Part shown: piece by piece, positions 1-5,453 of the stretch
Numbering within the stretch: position 1 is the first letter of the stretch
Layout of the letters: each line of letters begins with the position of its first letter
Source of the DNA: an uncultured Alphaproteobacteria bacterium
GTDB lineage: Bacteria; Pseudomonadota; Alphaproteobacteria; Reyranellales; Reyranellaceae
NCBI GenBank assembly: GCA_903929895.1
Contig: CAIYWM010000486.1
Span: forward strand, 1-5,453
Direction of reading: 5' to 3'
DNA: 5,453 nt
Notes under the pieces: model-generated
What the model was told of the DNA's origin: nothing
The model's input: the letters and a program-made list of their open reading frames with translations, nothing else
The model's database searches: none
Made by a program: the position numbers and the translations under genes

Positions 1-79
1 GCAACTTGCCGTTGAGGATGCCGTCGGCGATCGCCGCGGCGAGCTTGTCGGCCAGGGTCGGGTTGGTGTCGCTGCGCAT
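1..79 (-). CDS. GntR-family transcriptional regulator, N-terminal fragment (runs off the left edge)
   Basis: Reading the minus strand from the ATG at 79-77 gives 26 codons beginning MRSDTNPTLADKLAAAIADG and then ILNGKL. The pattern L-A-x-x-L-x-x-x-I-x-x-G-I-L-x-G-x-L is the start of the GntR winged-helix DNA-binding domain, which normally continues with P-G-x-x-L. The rest of the HTH and the effector domain lie outside the window, so the subfamily (FadR/FCD, HutC or other) cannot be read. An in-frame ATG at 91-89 would add four residues (MQSG). Neither start has a clear Shine-Dalgarno sequence, so the true start is open. The gene is divergent from the transporter operon and its start abuts repeated ATTGCATWC boxes, which suggests an autoregulated local regulator of the operon. 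That role is inferred. Confidence 0.75.
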   Translation of the reverse strand, partial: MRSDTNPTLADKLAAAIADGILNGKL

Positions 80-84
80 GCCGG

Positions 85-165
85 ATTGCATACAAGATGG
101 ATGCCAAGGCCGATAGTGCACTCAATCATGCCCAAAAAGAATGCAATGGGGTGAAATTGCATACA
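85..165. repeat. Three ATTGCATWC boxes, candidate GntR operator sites
   Basis: The 9-mer ATTGCATWC occurs three times. Box A is on the plus strand at 85-93 (extends to ATTGCATACA, 85-94). Box B is on the minus strand at 147-139 (ATTGCATTC). Box C is on the plus strand at 156-164 (ATTGCATACA, 156-165). Boxes B and C form an inverted pair ATGCAAT-8 bp-ATTGCAT. Box A sits inside the imperfect palindrome TTGCATACAA (86-95), a TTG...CAA arrangement like many FadR-type GntR operators. Box A overlaps the alternative start codon of the regulator and boxes B and C lie 130-155 bp upstream of the transporter start codon. Binding by the divergent GntR protein is inferred from position and symmetry. Confidence 0.5.
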
Positions 166-280
166 TGTCGGATCGGCAAACGGCCGTTCCTTTGCGGATT
201 CACCCGCTTTTGGCGCCTCCGGGGCGTGGCACACGGCTTGCTGTCCTCCTTTCAGGCCACGACGGCCGCATAAGCGATCG

Positions 281-287
281 AGGGGGA
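281..287 (+). promoter_or_regulatory. Ribosome binding site that fixes the substrate-binding protein start
   Basis: The purine run AGGGGGA ends six bases before the ATG at 294. It supports that start over the in-frame ATGs at 141 and 165, which have no comparable site. Confidence 0.7.
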
Positions 288-293
288 CGTTCG

Positions 294-1406
294 ATGATCG
301 ACAAGTTCAATATCGGCCGGCGGGCACTTCTGGGCGGCGCGGCCAGCGCGGCCGCTCTCGGTCTCGCGGGCGGCGCCCAGGCGCAGAAGCCGCTGGTGGT
401 GGGCTTCATCTATGTCGGCCCGCGCGACGACTACGGCTACAACCAGGCCCATGCCGAGGCGGCGGCCGTCCTGAAGAAGATGGCCGGCGTGAAGGTCGTC
501 GAGGAAGAGAAGGTGCCGGAGACCGTCGCCGTCGAGAAGTCGATGGAGAGCATGATCAACATGGACGGCGCCACCCTGCTGTTCCCGACCTCGTTCGGCT
601 ACTTCGACCCGCACATGCTGCGCATGGCGGCCAAGTACCCGAAGGTCCAGTTCCGCCACTGCGGCGGCCTGTGGAACCAGGCCAAGAACCCGATGAACAC
701 CGGCAGCTACTACGGCTACATCGATGAGGCGCAGTATCTCGCCGGCATCGTCGCCGGCATGACCACCAAGAGCGGCAAGCTGGGCTTCGTCGCCGCCAAG
801 CCGATCCCCCAGGTCCTGCGCAACATCAATGCCTTCACCCTGGGCGCGCGCTCGGTGAACCCGAAAGCCACCACCCAGGTGATCTTCACCGGCGACTGGT
901 CGCTGCCGGTCAAGGAGGCCGAGGCCACCAACTCGATGATCGCGCAGGGCGTCGACGTCGTGACCTGCCATGTCGACAGCCCGAAGGTCGTGATCGAGAC
1001 CGCCGAGCGCGCCGGCATCTTCACCAGCGGCTACCACACCAACCAGGCCAAGCTCGCGCCCAAGGGCTACCTCACCGGTGCCGAGTGGCAGTGGGAGAAG
1101 ATCTACGTCGACTTCGTCGAGACGATGAAGAAGGGCGGCGTGCCGGGCAACTTCGTGCGCGGCGGCCTGAAGGAAGGCTATGTCAAGAATTCGCCGTTCG
1201 GTCCGGCCGTGTCGGATGCGGCCAAGGCGAAGGTCGAGGAGATCCGGAAGGGCATCGTCGACGGCAGCTTCGCGATCTTCAAGGGGCCGCTGAAGGACAA
1301 CAAGGGCAACACCGTCATCGACGGCGGCGCGGCCTATACCCAGACCGAGCCCAAGCTCGAGGGCATGAACTACCTGGTCGAAGGCGTTCTGGGCGCGACG
1401 TCCTGA
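294..1406 (+). CDS. BMP-family ABC transporter substrate-binding protein (nucleoside/purine/ureide type)
   Basis: A 370-residue periplasmic ligand receptor of the BMP/PnrA-like family. The N-terminus is a signal peptide: R9-R10 in the context NIGRRALLGG, then an Ala/Leu/Gly hydrophobic stretch (about 11-27) and an AQA cleavage site near residue 30. The twin arginines suggest Tat export, as for many alphaproteobacterial BMP proteins. The mature part starts KPLVVGFIYVGP, followed by DDYGYNQAH (45-53), equivalent to the ligand-loop D-x-G-x-N/T-x-x-H motif of the family. The segment GVDVVTCHVDSPKV (219-232) matches the usual 'GaDvv..h.Dsp' hinge motif, and YHTNQAKLAPKGYLTG (247-262) matches the family's 'G.dsd...aP...lt' strand. 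The chosen ATG at 294 has a strong ribosome site and puts the signal peptide at the N-terminus. The longer in-frame start at 141 would bury the signal peptide behind 51 residues. First gene of the operon. The ligand is not proved by sequence; the hydrolase in the operon points to a ureide such as biuret. Confidence 0.9.
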   Translation: MIDKFNIGRRALLGGAASAAALGLAGGAQAQKPLVVGFIYVGPRDDYGYNQAHAEAAAVLKKMAGVKVVEEEKVPETVAVEKSMESMINMDGATLLFPTSFGYFDPHMLRMAAKYPKVQFRHCGGLWNQAKNPMNTGSYYGYIDEAQYLAGIVAGMTTKSGKLGFVAAKPIPQVLRNINAFTLGARSVNPKATTQVIFTGDWSLPVKEAEATNSMIAQGVDVVTCHVDSPKVVIETAERAGIFTSGYHTNQAKLAPKGYLTGAEWQWEKIYVDFVETMKKGGVPGNFVRGGLKEGYVKNSPFGPAVSDAAKAKVEEIRKGIVDGSFAIFKGPLKDNKGNTVIDGGAAYTQTEPKLEGMNYLVEGVLGATS

Positions 1407-1422
1407 CGGCAGAGTGAGGAGC

Positions 1423-1427
1423 AGGAG
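1423..1427 (+). promoter_or_regulatory. Ribosome binding site supporting a GTG start for permease 1
   Basis: AGGAG ends six bases before GTG at 1434, within a purine-rich run (1411-1427). The next in-frame ATG, at 1446, would be 18 bases away, so GTG is preferred. Confidence 0.65.
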
Positions 1428-1433
1428 CCCCGC

Positions 1434-2501
1434 GTGAGCACGGGCATGGGCACAGCCCTCGAACGCATCGCCGTCTCGGCGCTGGCTCTGCTCGCGTCGG
1501 CGGTGATCTTCGGCCTGCTGCTGATCCTCTATGCCGGCGTCGATCCGTTCGAGGCCTACGCGCTCATGTACCAGGGCGCGTTCGGCAGCTGGTTCTCCTT
1601 CCAGAACACCCTCACGCGCGCGGCGCCGCTGATCCTGACGGCGCTGTGCACGGCGCTGCCGGCACGGCTCGGACTGATCATCATCGGCAACGAAGGCGCG
1701 CTGGTGCTGGGCGGCGTGGCGGCCGCGGCCGCCGGCGTCGCCGTCGCGGCCTCCGGGCCGCTCGTGACCAATCTCGCCATGGCGGCGGCGGCGATGATCG
1801 CCGGCGGCGCCTGGATCGCGTTGGCGGGCGGCCTGCGACAGTATCGCGGCGTCAACGAGACGATCTCCAGCCTGCTGCTGACCTACATCGCCATCGCCCT
1901 GATGAACCATTTCGTCGAGGGCCCGCTGCGCGATCCGTCGAGCCTCAACAAGCCGTCGACCCCGCCGATCGGCGACGCCAACATGCTGGGCACGATCGGC
2001 GGCTCCGATGTCCATTGGGGCCTGGCCTTCGGCATCGTGGCCTGCCTGCTCTGCTACGCCGTGCAGCGCTTCACGACCTTCGGCTTCGCCATGCAGGTGA
2101 TCGGCGGCAATCCGAAGACCGCGCGCATGATGGGCCTGAACGTCGGCCGCTACGTGCTGGTCGCCTGCGCCGCCGGCGGCGCGGCGGCGGGACTCGCGGG
2201 CATGGTCGAGGTGGCGGCGGTGCACGGCAAGGCCAATGCCTCGCTGGCCGTCGGCTACGGCTTCACCGGCATCCTCGTGTCCTTCCTCGCCCGCCATCAT
2301 CCGCTGGCGATCATTCCCGTCGCCATCCTGCTGGGCGGCATCGGCGCCAGCGGCGGCCTGCTGCAGCGCCGGCTCGATCTGCCCGACGCGGCGGTGGTCG
2401 TCCTGCAGGGCATCATCTTCGTCTGCATCCTGGCCAGCGAGACCCTGTATGGCCGGTCGTGGGCCTGGCTGTGGCGCTTCAGGGCGGTGGAGGGACGCTG
2501 A
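1434..2501 (+). CDS. ABC transporter permease 1 (BPD_transp_2 / NupP-YufP-like)
   Basis: A 355-residue inner-membrane permease, the usual size for the first permease of BMP systems. Hydrophobic segments lie at about 11-34, 63-83, 88-106, 113-133, 143-160, 194-211, 241-262, 290-305 and 318-336. Family landmarks are IIIGNEGALVLGG (82-94), corresponding to the usual NIGAEGQ motif; GVNETISSLLLTYIA (139-153), corresponding to GVNEVIST..lNYIA; GFAMQVIGGNPKTARMMGLN (217-236), the cytoplasmic coupling-loop region; and GYGFTGILVSFLARHHPL (274-291). The NIGAEG-type motif is altered, reading I-I-G-N-E-G. It starts with GTG, 27 bp after the binding protein. Its stop is two bases before the second permease, which suggests coupled translation and a heterodimeric channel. 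Substrate specificity cannot be read from the sequence. Confidence 0.9.
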   Translation: MSTGMGTALERIAVSALALLASAVIFGLLLILYAGVDPFEAYALMYQGAFGSWFSFQNTLTRAAPLILTALCTALPARLGLIIIGNEGALVLGGVAAAAAGVAVAASGPLVTNLAMAAAAMIAGGAWIALAGGLRQYRGVNETISSLLLTYIAIALMNHFVEGPLRDPSSLNKPSTPPIGDANMLGTIGGSDVHWGLAFGIVACLLCYAVQRFTTFGFAMQVIGGNPKTARMMGLNVGRYVLVACAAGGAAAGLAGMVEVAAVHGKANASLAVGYGFTGILVSFLARHHPLAIIPVAILLGGIGASGGLLQRRLDLPDAAVVVLQGIIFVCILASETLYGRSWAWLWRFRAVEGR

Positions 2502-2503
2502 GC

Positions 2504-3430
2504 ATGGACGGCAGCGACATCGGTCTCTGGGGCGTGCCTCTCGCCATGCTGGCGGGCGCCATCCGCGTCAGCACACCCTTCATCTTCGTGAGCCTCGGCG
2601 AATGCCTGACCGAGCGCAGCGGTCGCATCAACCTGGGGCTCGAGGGCACGCTGATGATGGGCGCGATGAGCGCCTACGGCACGGCGCTGCTGAGCGGCTC
2701 GCCCTGGCTCGGCGTGCTGGTGGCGGCCGGCGTCGGCCTGATGCTGGGCGCGCTGCACGCCGCCCTCTGCCAGCTGCCCCGGGTCAACGACATCGCGACC
2801 GGCATCGGCCTGATGCTGTTCGGCACCGGCCTCGCCTTCTTCCTGGGCAAGCCCTACATCCAGCCCAAGGCGCCCAACCTCGGCGCGCTCGATCTCGGCG
2901 GCTGGAGCAGCATCCCGCAGGTCCAGCAGGCGTTGCAGGTCAATCCGCTCTTCATCGTCGGCATCGTGCTCGCCTTCGCGCTGGCCTGGGCGTTGAAGAA
3001 TACGCGCTGGGGCCTGATCGTCCGCCTCGCGGGCGAGAGCGTCGACGCGGCGCTGGCGATCGGCGCCTCGGTGGGCCGGGTACGGCTGCTGGCGACGGCG
3101 GTCGGCGGCGGCTTCGCCGGTATCGGCGGCGCTTTCCTGTCGCTCTACTATCCCGGCAGCTGGAACGAAGGCCTGTCGAGCGGCCAGGGCCTGATGGCCG
3201 TGGCGCTGGTGATCTTCGCGCGCTGGGATCCGATCCGCTGCCTGTGGGCCTCGCTGCTGTTCGGCGCGGCCGGCGCGATCAGCCCGGCGCTGCAGTCGGT
3301 CGGCGTGACCCAGGGCTACTACCTGTTCAGCGCCGCGCCCTATGTCCTCACCCTCGCCCTGATGATCGCCACCTGTTCGCCGGCCCGCAGCCTGCGCGGT
3401 GCGCCGGCTGAACTGGGTGCGGTCAAGTAG
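2504..3430 (+). CDS. ABC transporter permease 2 (BPD_transp_2 / NupQ-YufQ-like)
   Basis: A 308-residue inner-membrane permease, typical in length for the shorter partner of BMP systems. The landmark near the N-terminus is [18 protein letters not shown] (37-54), the family's ERsG.iNLg.EG..l.GA motif. Other markers are [20 protein letters not shown] (91-110), the cytoplasmic segment [20 protein letters not shown] (168-187), [16 protein letters not shown] (228-243) and the C-terminal [16 protein letters not shown] (273-288). About eight or nine hydrophobic stretches are visible. The ATG at 2504 has GGAGGGA (2489-2495) eight bases upstream, inside the end of permease 1. The same frame is open far upstream, but that part is an out-of-frame shadow of permease 1. 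Only eight bases separate its stop from the hydrolase start. It should pair with permease 1 in the membrane. Confidence 0.92.
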   Translation: MDGSDIGLWGVPLAMLAGAIRVSTPFIFVSLGECLTERSGRINLGLEGTLMMGAMSAYGTALLSGSPWLGVLVAAGVGLMLGALHAALCQLPRVNDIATGIGLMLFGTGLAFFLGKPYIQPKAPNLGALDLGGWSSIPQVQQALQVNPLFIVGIVLAFALAWALKNTRWGLIVRLAGESVDAALAIGASVGRVRLLATAVGGGFAGIGGAFLSLYYPGSWNEGLSSGQGLMAVALVIFARWDPIRCLWASLLFGAAGAISPALQSVGVTQGYYLFSAAPYVLTLALMIATCSPARSLRGAPAELGAVK

Positions 3431-3438
3431 GAGCCGTC

Positions 3439-4122
3439 ATGACCAAGACCCACATCGACTCCCGCCCCTATGCCTGGCCGTGGAACGGCGCGCTGCGCCC
3501 CGACAACACCGCCCTGGTCATCATCGACATGCAGACCGACTTCTGCGGCGTCGGCGGCTATGTCGACAAGATTGGCTACGACCTCTCGCTCACCCGCGCG
3601 CCCATCGAGCCGATCAGGAAGCTGCTCGCGGCCGCGCGCAAGGCCGGTTGGACCGTGATCCATACCCGCGAAGGCCATCGGCCCGATCTCTCCGACCTGC
3701 CGGCCAACAAGCGCTGGCGCTCGCAGCAGATCGGCGCCGGCATCGGCGATCCCGGCCCTTGCGGGCGCATCCTGGTGCGCGGAGAGCCGGGCTGGGAGAT
3801 CATTCCCGATCTCGCGCCGATCGCCGGCGAGCCGGTCATCGACAAGCCGGGCAAGGGCTCGTTCTGCGCCACCGACCTCGAGCTGATGCTGCGCACGCGC
3901 GGCATCGACAATCTGGTGCTGACCGGCATCACCACCGATGTCTGCGTCCACACCACGATGCGCGAGGCCAACGATCGCGGCTTCGAATGCCTGCTCGTGG
4001 AGGACTGCACCGGCGCCACCGACCGGGGCAATCACGAGGCGGCGCTGAAGATGGTCGAGATGCAGGGCGGCGTGTTCGGCGCCGTCGCTCACGCGGCGGC
4101 GCTTCTCAAGGCGCTGGCGTGA
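3439..4122 (+). CDS. biuH: Cysteine hydrolase, probable biuret hydrolase (isochorismatase-like fold)
   Basis: A 227-residue cytoplasmic amidohydrolase with no signal peptide. Biuret hydrolase converts biuret and water to allophanate and ammonia (EC 3.5.1.84). The fold's Asp-Lys-Cys triad is visible: D30 in [12 protein letters not shown]136 in [10 protein letters not shown] and C169 in [11 protein letters not shown], the last with the cis-peptide region just before the nucleophile. The spacing matches the BiuH triad I remember (D36, K142, C175) with a constant shift of six. Further BiuH-like stretches are [20 protein letters not shown] (75-94), [14 protein letters not shown] (98-111) and [11 protein letters not shown] (204-214). 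RutB ureidoacrylate hydrolase shares the GGY-hD-x-G-hD region but lacks the [15 protein letters not shown] segment. Triuret hydrolase or another ureide amidase remains possible. AGGAG (3429-3433) overlaps the permease stop and sits five bases before the ATG. The stop overlaps the ATPase start. The match is from memory, not an alignment. Confidence 0.82.
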   Translation: MTKTHIDSRPYAWPWNGALRPDNTALVIIDMQTDFCGVGGYVDKIGYDLSLTRAPIEPIRKLLAAARKAGWTVIHTREGHRPDLSDLPANKRWRSQQIGAGIGDPGPCGRILVRGEPGWEIIPDLAPIAGEPVIDKPGKGSFCATDLELMLRTRGIDNLVLTGITTDVCVHTTMREANDRGFECLLVEDCTGATDRGNHEAALKMVEMQGGVFGAVAHAAALLKALA

Positions 4123-5453
4123 CCGCGCCGTCCCTCGAACTGATCGGCTTCACCAAGCGCTTCGGCGCGATGGCCGCGCTCGACGACGTTTCGGTGAAGA
4201 TCGAGGCCGGCGCCTTCCATGCGCTGCTGGGCGAGAACGGCGCGGGCAAGAGCACGCTGGTGAAATGCGCCATGGGCTACTACGCCGCCGACCAGGGCCA
4301 GATCCTGCTGAACGATCGCGAGGTCGAGATCGCCCATCCGCGCCAGGCGCACGAGCTGGGGCTCGGCATGGTCTATCAGCACTTCACGCTGGTGCCGAAC
4401 ATGACCGTGCTGGAGAACTTCGTGCTGTCGCGCGGCGACCTGCCGGCGGTGATCGACTGGGCGGCGGAGCGCCGCGCGCTCAATGCCTTCTTCGAGACGA
4501 CACCGTTCACCGTGCCAGTCGATGTGGCCGTCGCCGATCTCGCGGCGGGCCAGAAGCAGAAGGGCGAGATCCTTCGCCAGCTCTATCTCAAGCGCAACCT
4601 GCTGATCCTCGACGAGCCGACCTCGGTGCTGACGCCCGACGAGGCCGACGAGGTGCTGACCACCCTGAAGAAGCTGACGACCGACGGGCAGATCACCATC
4701 GTCACCATCACCCACAAGTTCCGTGAGGTGAACACCTATTGCGACGCCGTCACGGTGCTGCGCCGCGGCCAGCTGATCGGCACCAGGCCGACGAGCGAAC
4801 TCGACAACGACACGATGGCCGAGATGATGGTCGGCCGGCGCGAGACGCGCAGCGTGGTCGAGCGCGAGACCCGGGCGCCCGGGAAGGCCGTACTGAAACT
4901 GGAAGGTCTCAGCGTCGCCGACAATGTCGGCCAGCTCGCCGTCGAGGAGCTGGCGCTCGAAATCCGCGCGGGCGAGATCGTCGGGGTTGCGGGCGTCTCG
5001 GGCAACGGCCAGCGCGAGCTCGTCGAGACCCTGGCCGGCCAGCGCGACCACGAGGCCGGCAGGATGCTGGTGCACGGCGAGCTCTACACCGCGACGCGGC
5101 CCGAGATGGTCCGCCACAAGATCGCCTGCCTGCCGGAGGAGCCGCTGCGCAACGCCTGCGTGGCCGACATGTCGGTGGCGGAGAACATGGCGCTGCGCTC
5201 GTTCGACCAGCCGCCTTCCTCGCCCGACGGCATCCGCCTCAGGCGCGGGCCTATGCGCGAGACGGCGCGCAAGCTGATCGAGGCCTACAAGGTGAAGACG
5301 CCGGGACCGGACGCCGCTATCCGCGGCCTGTCGGGCGGCAACGTGCAGCGCGCCGTGCTGGCCCGCGAGCTGTCGAGCGAGGGCGATCTGCTGATCGTGG
5401 CCAATCCCTGCTTCGGCCTCGACTTCGCCGCGGTCGCCGAGATCCGCGCCCGC
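4119..5453 (+). CDS. BMP-type ABC transporter ATP-binding protein with two nucleotide-binding domains (C-terminus cut off)
   Basis: 445 codons are present; the family usually has about 500-530, so the end lies beyond the window. NBD1 has Walker [10 protein letters not shown] (38-46), Q-loop YQH (86-88), a weak signature LAAGQKQK (141-148), Walker [14 protein letters not shown] (161-173) and H-loop H199. NBD2 has a degenerate Walker A region [12 protein letters not shown] (289-300) lacking the lysine, a normal signature LSGGNVQR (404-411) and a Walker B region [12 protein letters not shown] (424-435) with N-P in place of D-E-P. A lysine-less second Walker A is normal for this sugar/nucleoside ATPase class. 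The start is GTG at 4119, sharing GTGA with the hydrolase stop, with a weak AAGG at 4108-4111. The next in-frame ATG (codon 18) would remove the first strand. It powers the two permeases encoded upstream; the hydrolase gene interrupts the transporter genes. Confidence 0.92.
   Translation, partial: MTAPSLELIGFTKRFGAMAALDDVSVKIEAGAFHALLGENGAGKSTLVKCAMGYYAADQGQILLNDREVEIAHPRQAHELGLGMVYQHFTLVPNMTVLENFVLSRGDLPAVIDWAAERRALNAFFETTPFTVPVDVAVADLAAGQKQKGEILRQLYLKRNLLILDEPTSVLTPDEADEVLTTLKKLTTDGQITIVTITHKFREVNTYCDAVTVLRRGQLIGTRPTSELDNDTMAEMMVGRRETRSVVERETRAPGKAVLKLEGLSVADNVGQLAVEELALEIRAGEIVGVAGVSGNGQRELVETLAGQRDHEAGRMLVHGELYTATRPEMVRHKIACLPEEPLRNACVADMSVAENMALRSFDQPPSSPDGIRLRRGPMRETARKLIEAYKVKTPGPDAAIRGLSGGNVQRAVLARELSSEGDLLIVANPCFGLDFAAVAEIRAR

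Larger units (their letters stand above)
80..293. promoter_or_regulatory. Divergent intergenic control region and leader of the transporter operon
   Basis: These 214 bp separate the minus-strand GntR start from the start of the substrate-binding protein. The part from about 84 to 170 is clearly richer in A and T than the flanking genes and carries the repeated boxes described separately. The part from 170 to 293 is GC-rich leader. It includes a perfect 10-bp palindrome, AACGGCCGTT (179-188), of unknown meaning. I could not find a convincing -35/-10 pair on either strand, and no riboswitch fold or terminator is evident. Both promoters must presumably lie here, but their positions are not established. 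Confidence 0.6.

Noticed and set aside
97..273. Small forward ORF of 58 codons in the intergenic region (MDAKADSALNHAQKE...)
   Set aside because: It has no Shine-Dalgarno sequence, lies over the operator boxes and has no recognisable features. A leader peptide cannot be excluded, but nothing supports it.
141..293. Longer N-terminus for the substrate-binding protein from the ATG at 141 (or 165)
   Set aside because: It would place 51 non-family residues before the signal peptide, lacks a ribosome site and overlaps the proposed operator boxes.
1407..1433. Possible attenuating stem-loop between binding protein and permease 1
   Set aside because: The 27-bp gap holds only a purine-rich ribosome site and no inverted repeat.
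252..2300. Minus-strand open frame of 682 codons antisense to the binding protein and permease 1
   Set aside because: Its translation is rich in R, D, H, G and A without any recognisable domain. It is the usual long antisense shadow in GC-rich coding DNA, and it crosses two well-supported forward genes.
1646..2503. Extension of the permease 2 frame upstream through permease 1
   Set aside because: The upstream part is Arg/Gly/Ala-rich shadow sequence. The permease 2 homology begins at the ATG at 2504, which has its own ribosome binding site.
3340..4092. Minus-strand open frame of 250 codons opposite the hydrolase
   Set aside because: Shadow of a gene with intact catalytic triad on the forward strand; no independent motif or ribosome site.
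4089..5117. Minus-strand open frame of 342 codons opposite the ATPase
   Set aside because: Low-complexity shadow composition and no family motif; the forward frame carries clear ABC ATPase motifs.

Overview
The window is GC-rich DNA whose codons mostly end in G or C, typical of an alphaproteobacterium (rhizobial or Rhodospirillales-like). This placement comes from composition and protein style only; no database search was run. Almost all of it is one forward-strand operon encoding an ABC importer of the BMP (basic membrane protein / nucleoside-type) family, with a cysteine hydrolase gene inside it.

Layout: positions 1-79 hold the first 26 codons of a GntR-family regulator on the minus strand. 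Positions 80-293 are a 214-bp divergent control region containing three copies of the 9-mer ATTGCATWC. The forward operon follows: a Tat-like signal-peptide substrate-binding protein (294-1406), a first permease (GTG start, 1434-2501), a second permease (2504-3430), an isochorismatase-fold amidohydrolase strongly resembling biuret hydrolase BiuH (3439-4122), and a double-domain ATPase (GTG start, 4119-5453) that runs off the window. Gaps are 27 bp, 2 bp, 8 bp and a 4-bp GTGA overlap, so this looks like one transcription unit with translational coupling. No terminator, tRNA, rRNA, mobile element or CRISPR array was seen.

How the parts fit: the periplasmic protein captures a ligand, the two permeases and the ATPase import it, and the cytoplasmic hydrolase removes ammonia from it. 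Because the hydrolase closely matches what I remember of BiuH (triad D30/K136/C169), the main hypothesis is uptake and use of biuret or a related ureide as a nitrogen source, controlled by the divergent GntR regulator. Characterised BMP importers mostly carry nucleosides or purines, so a biuret/ureide specificity would be new to me. The individual families are all known. The novelty, if any, lies in the transporter specificity and the regulatory pairing.
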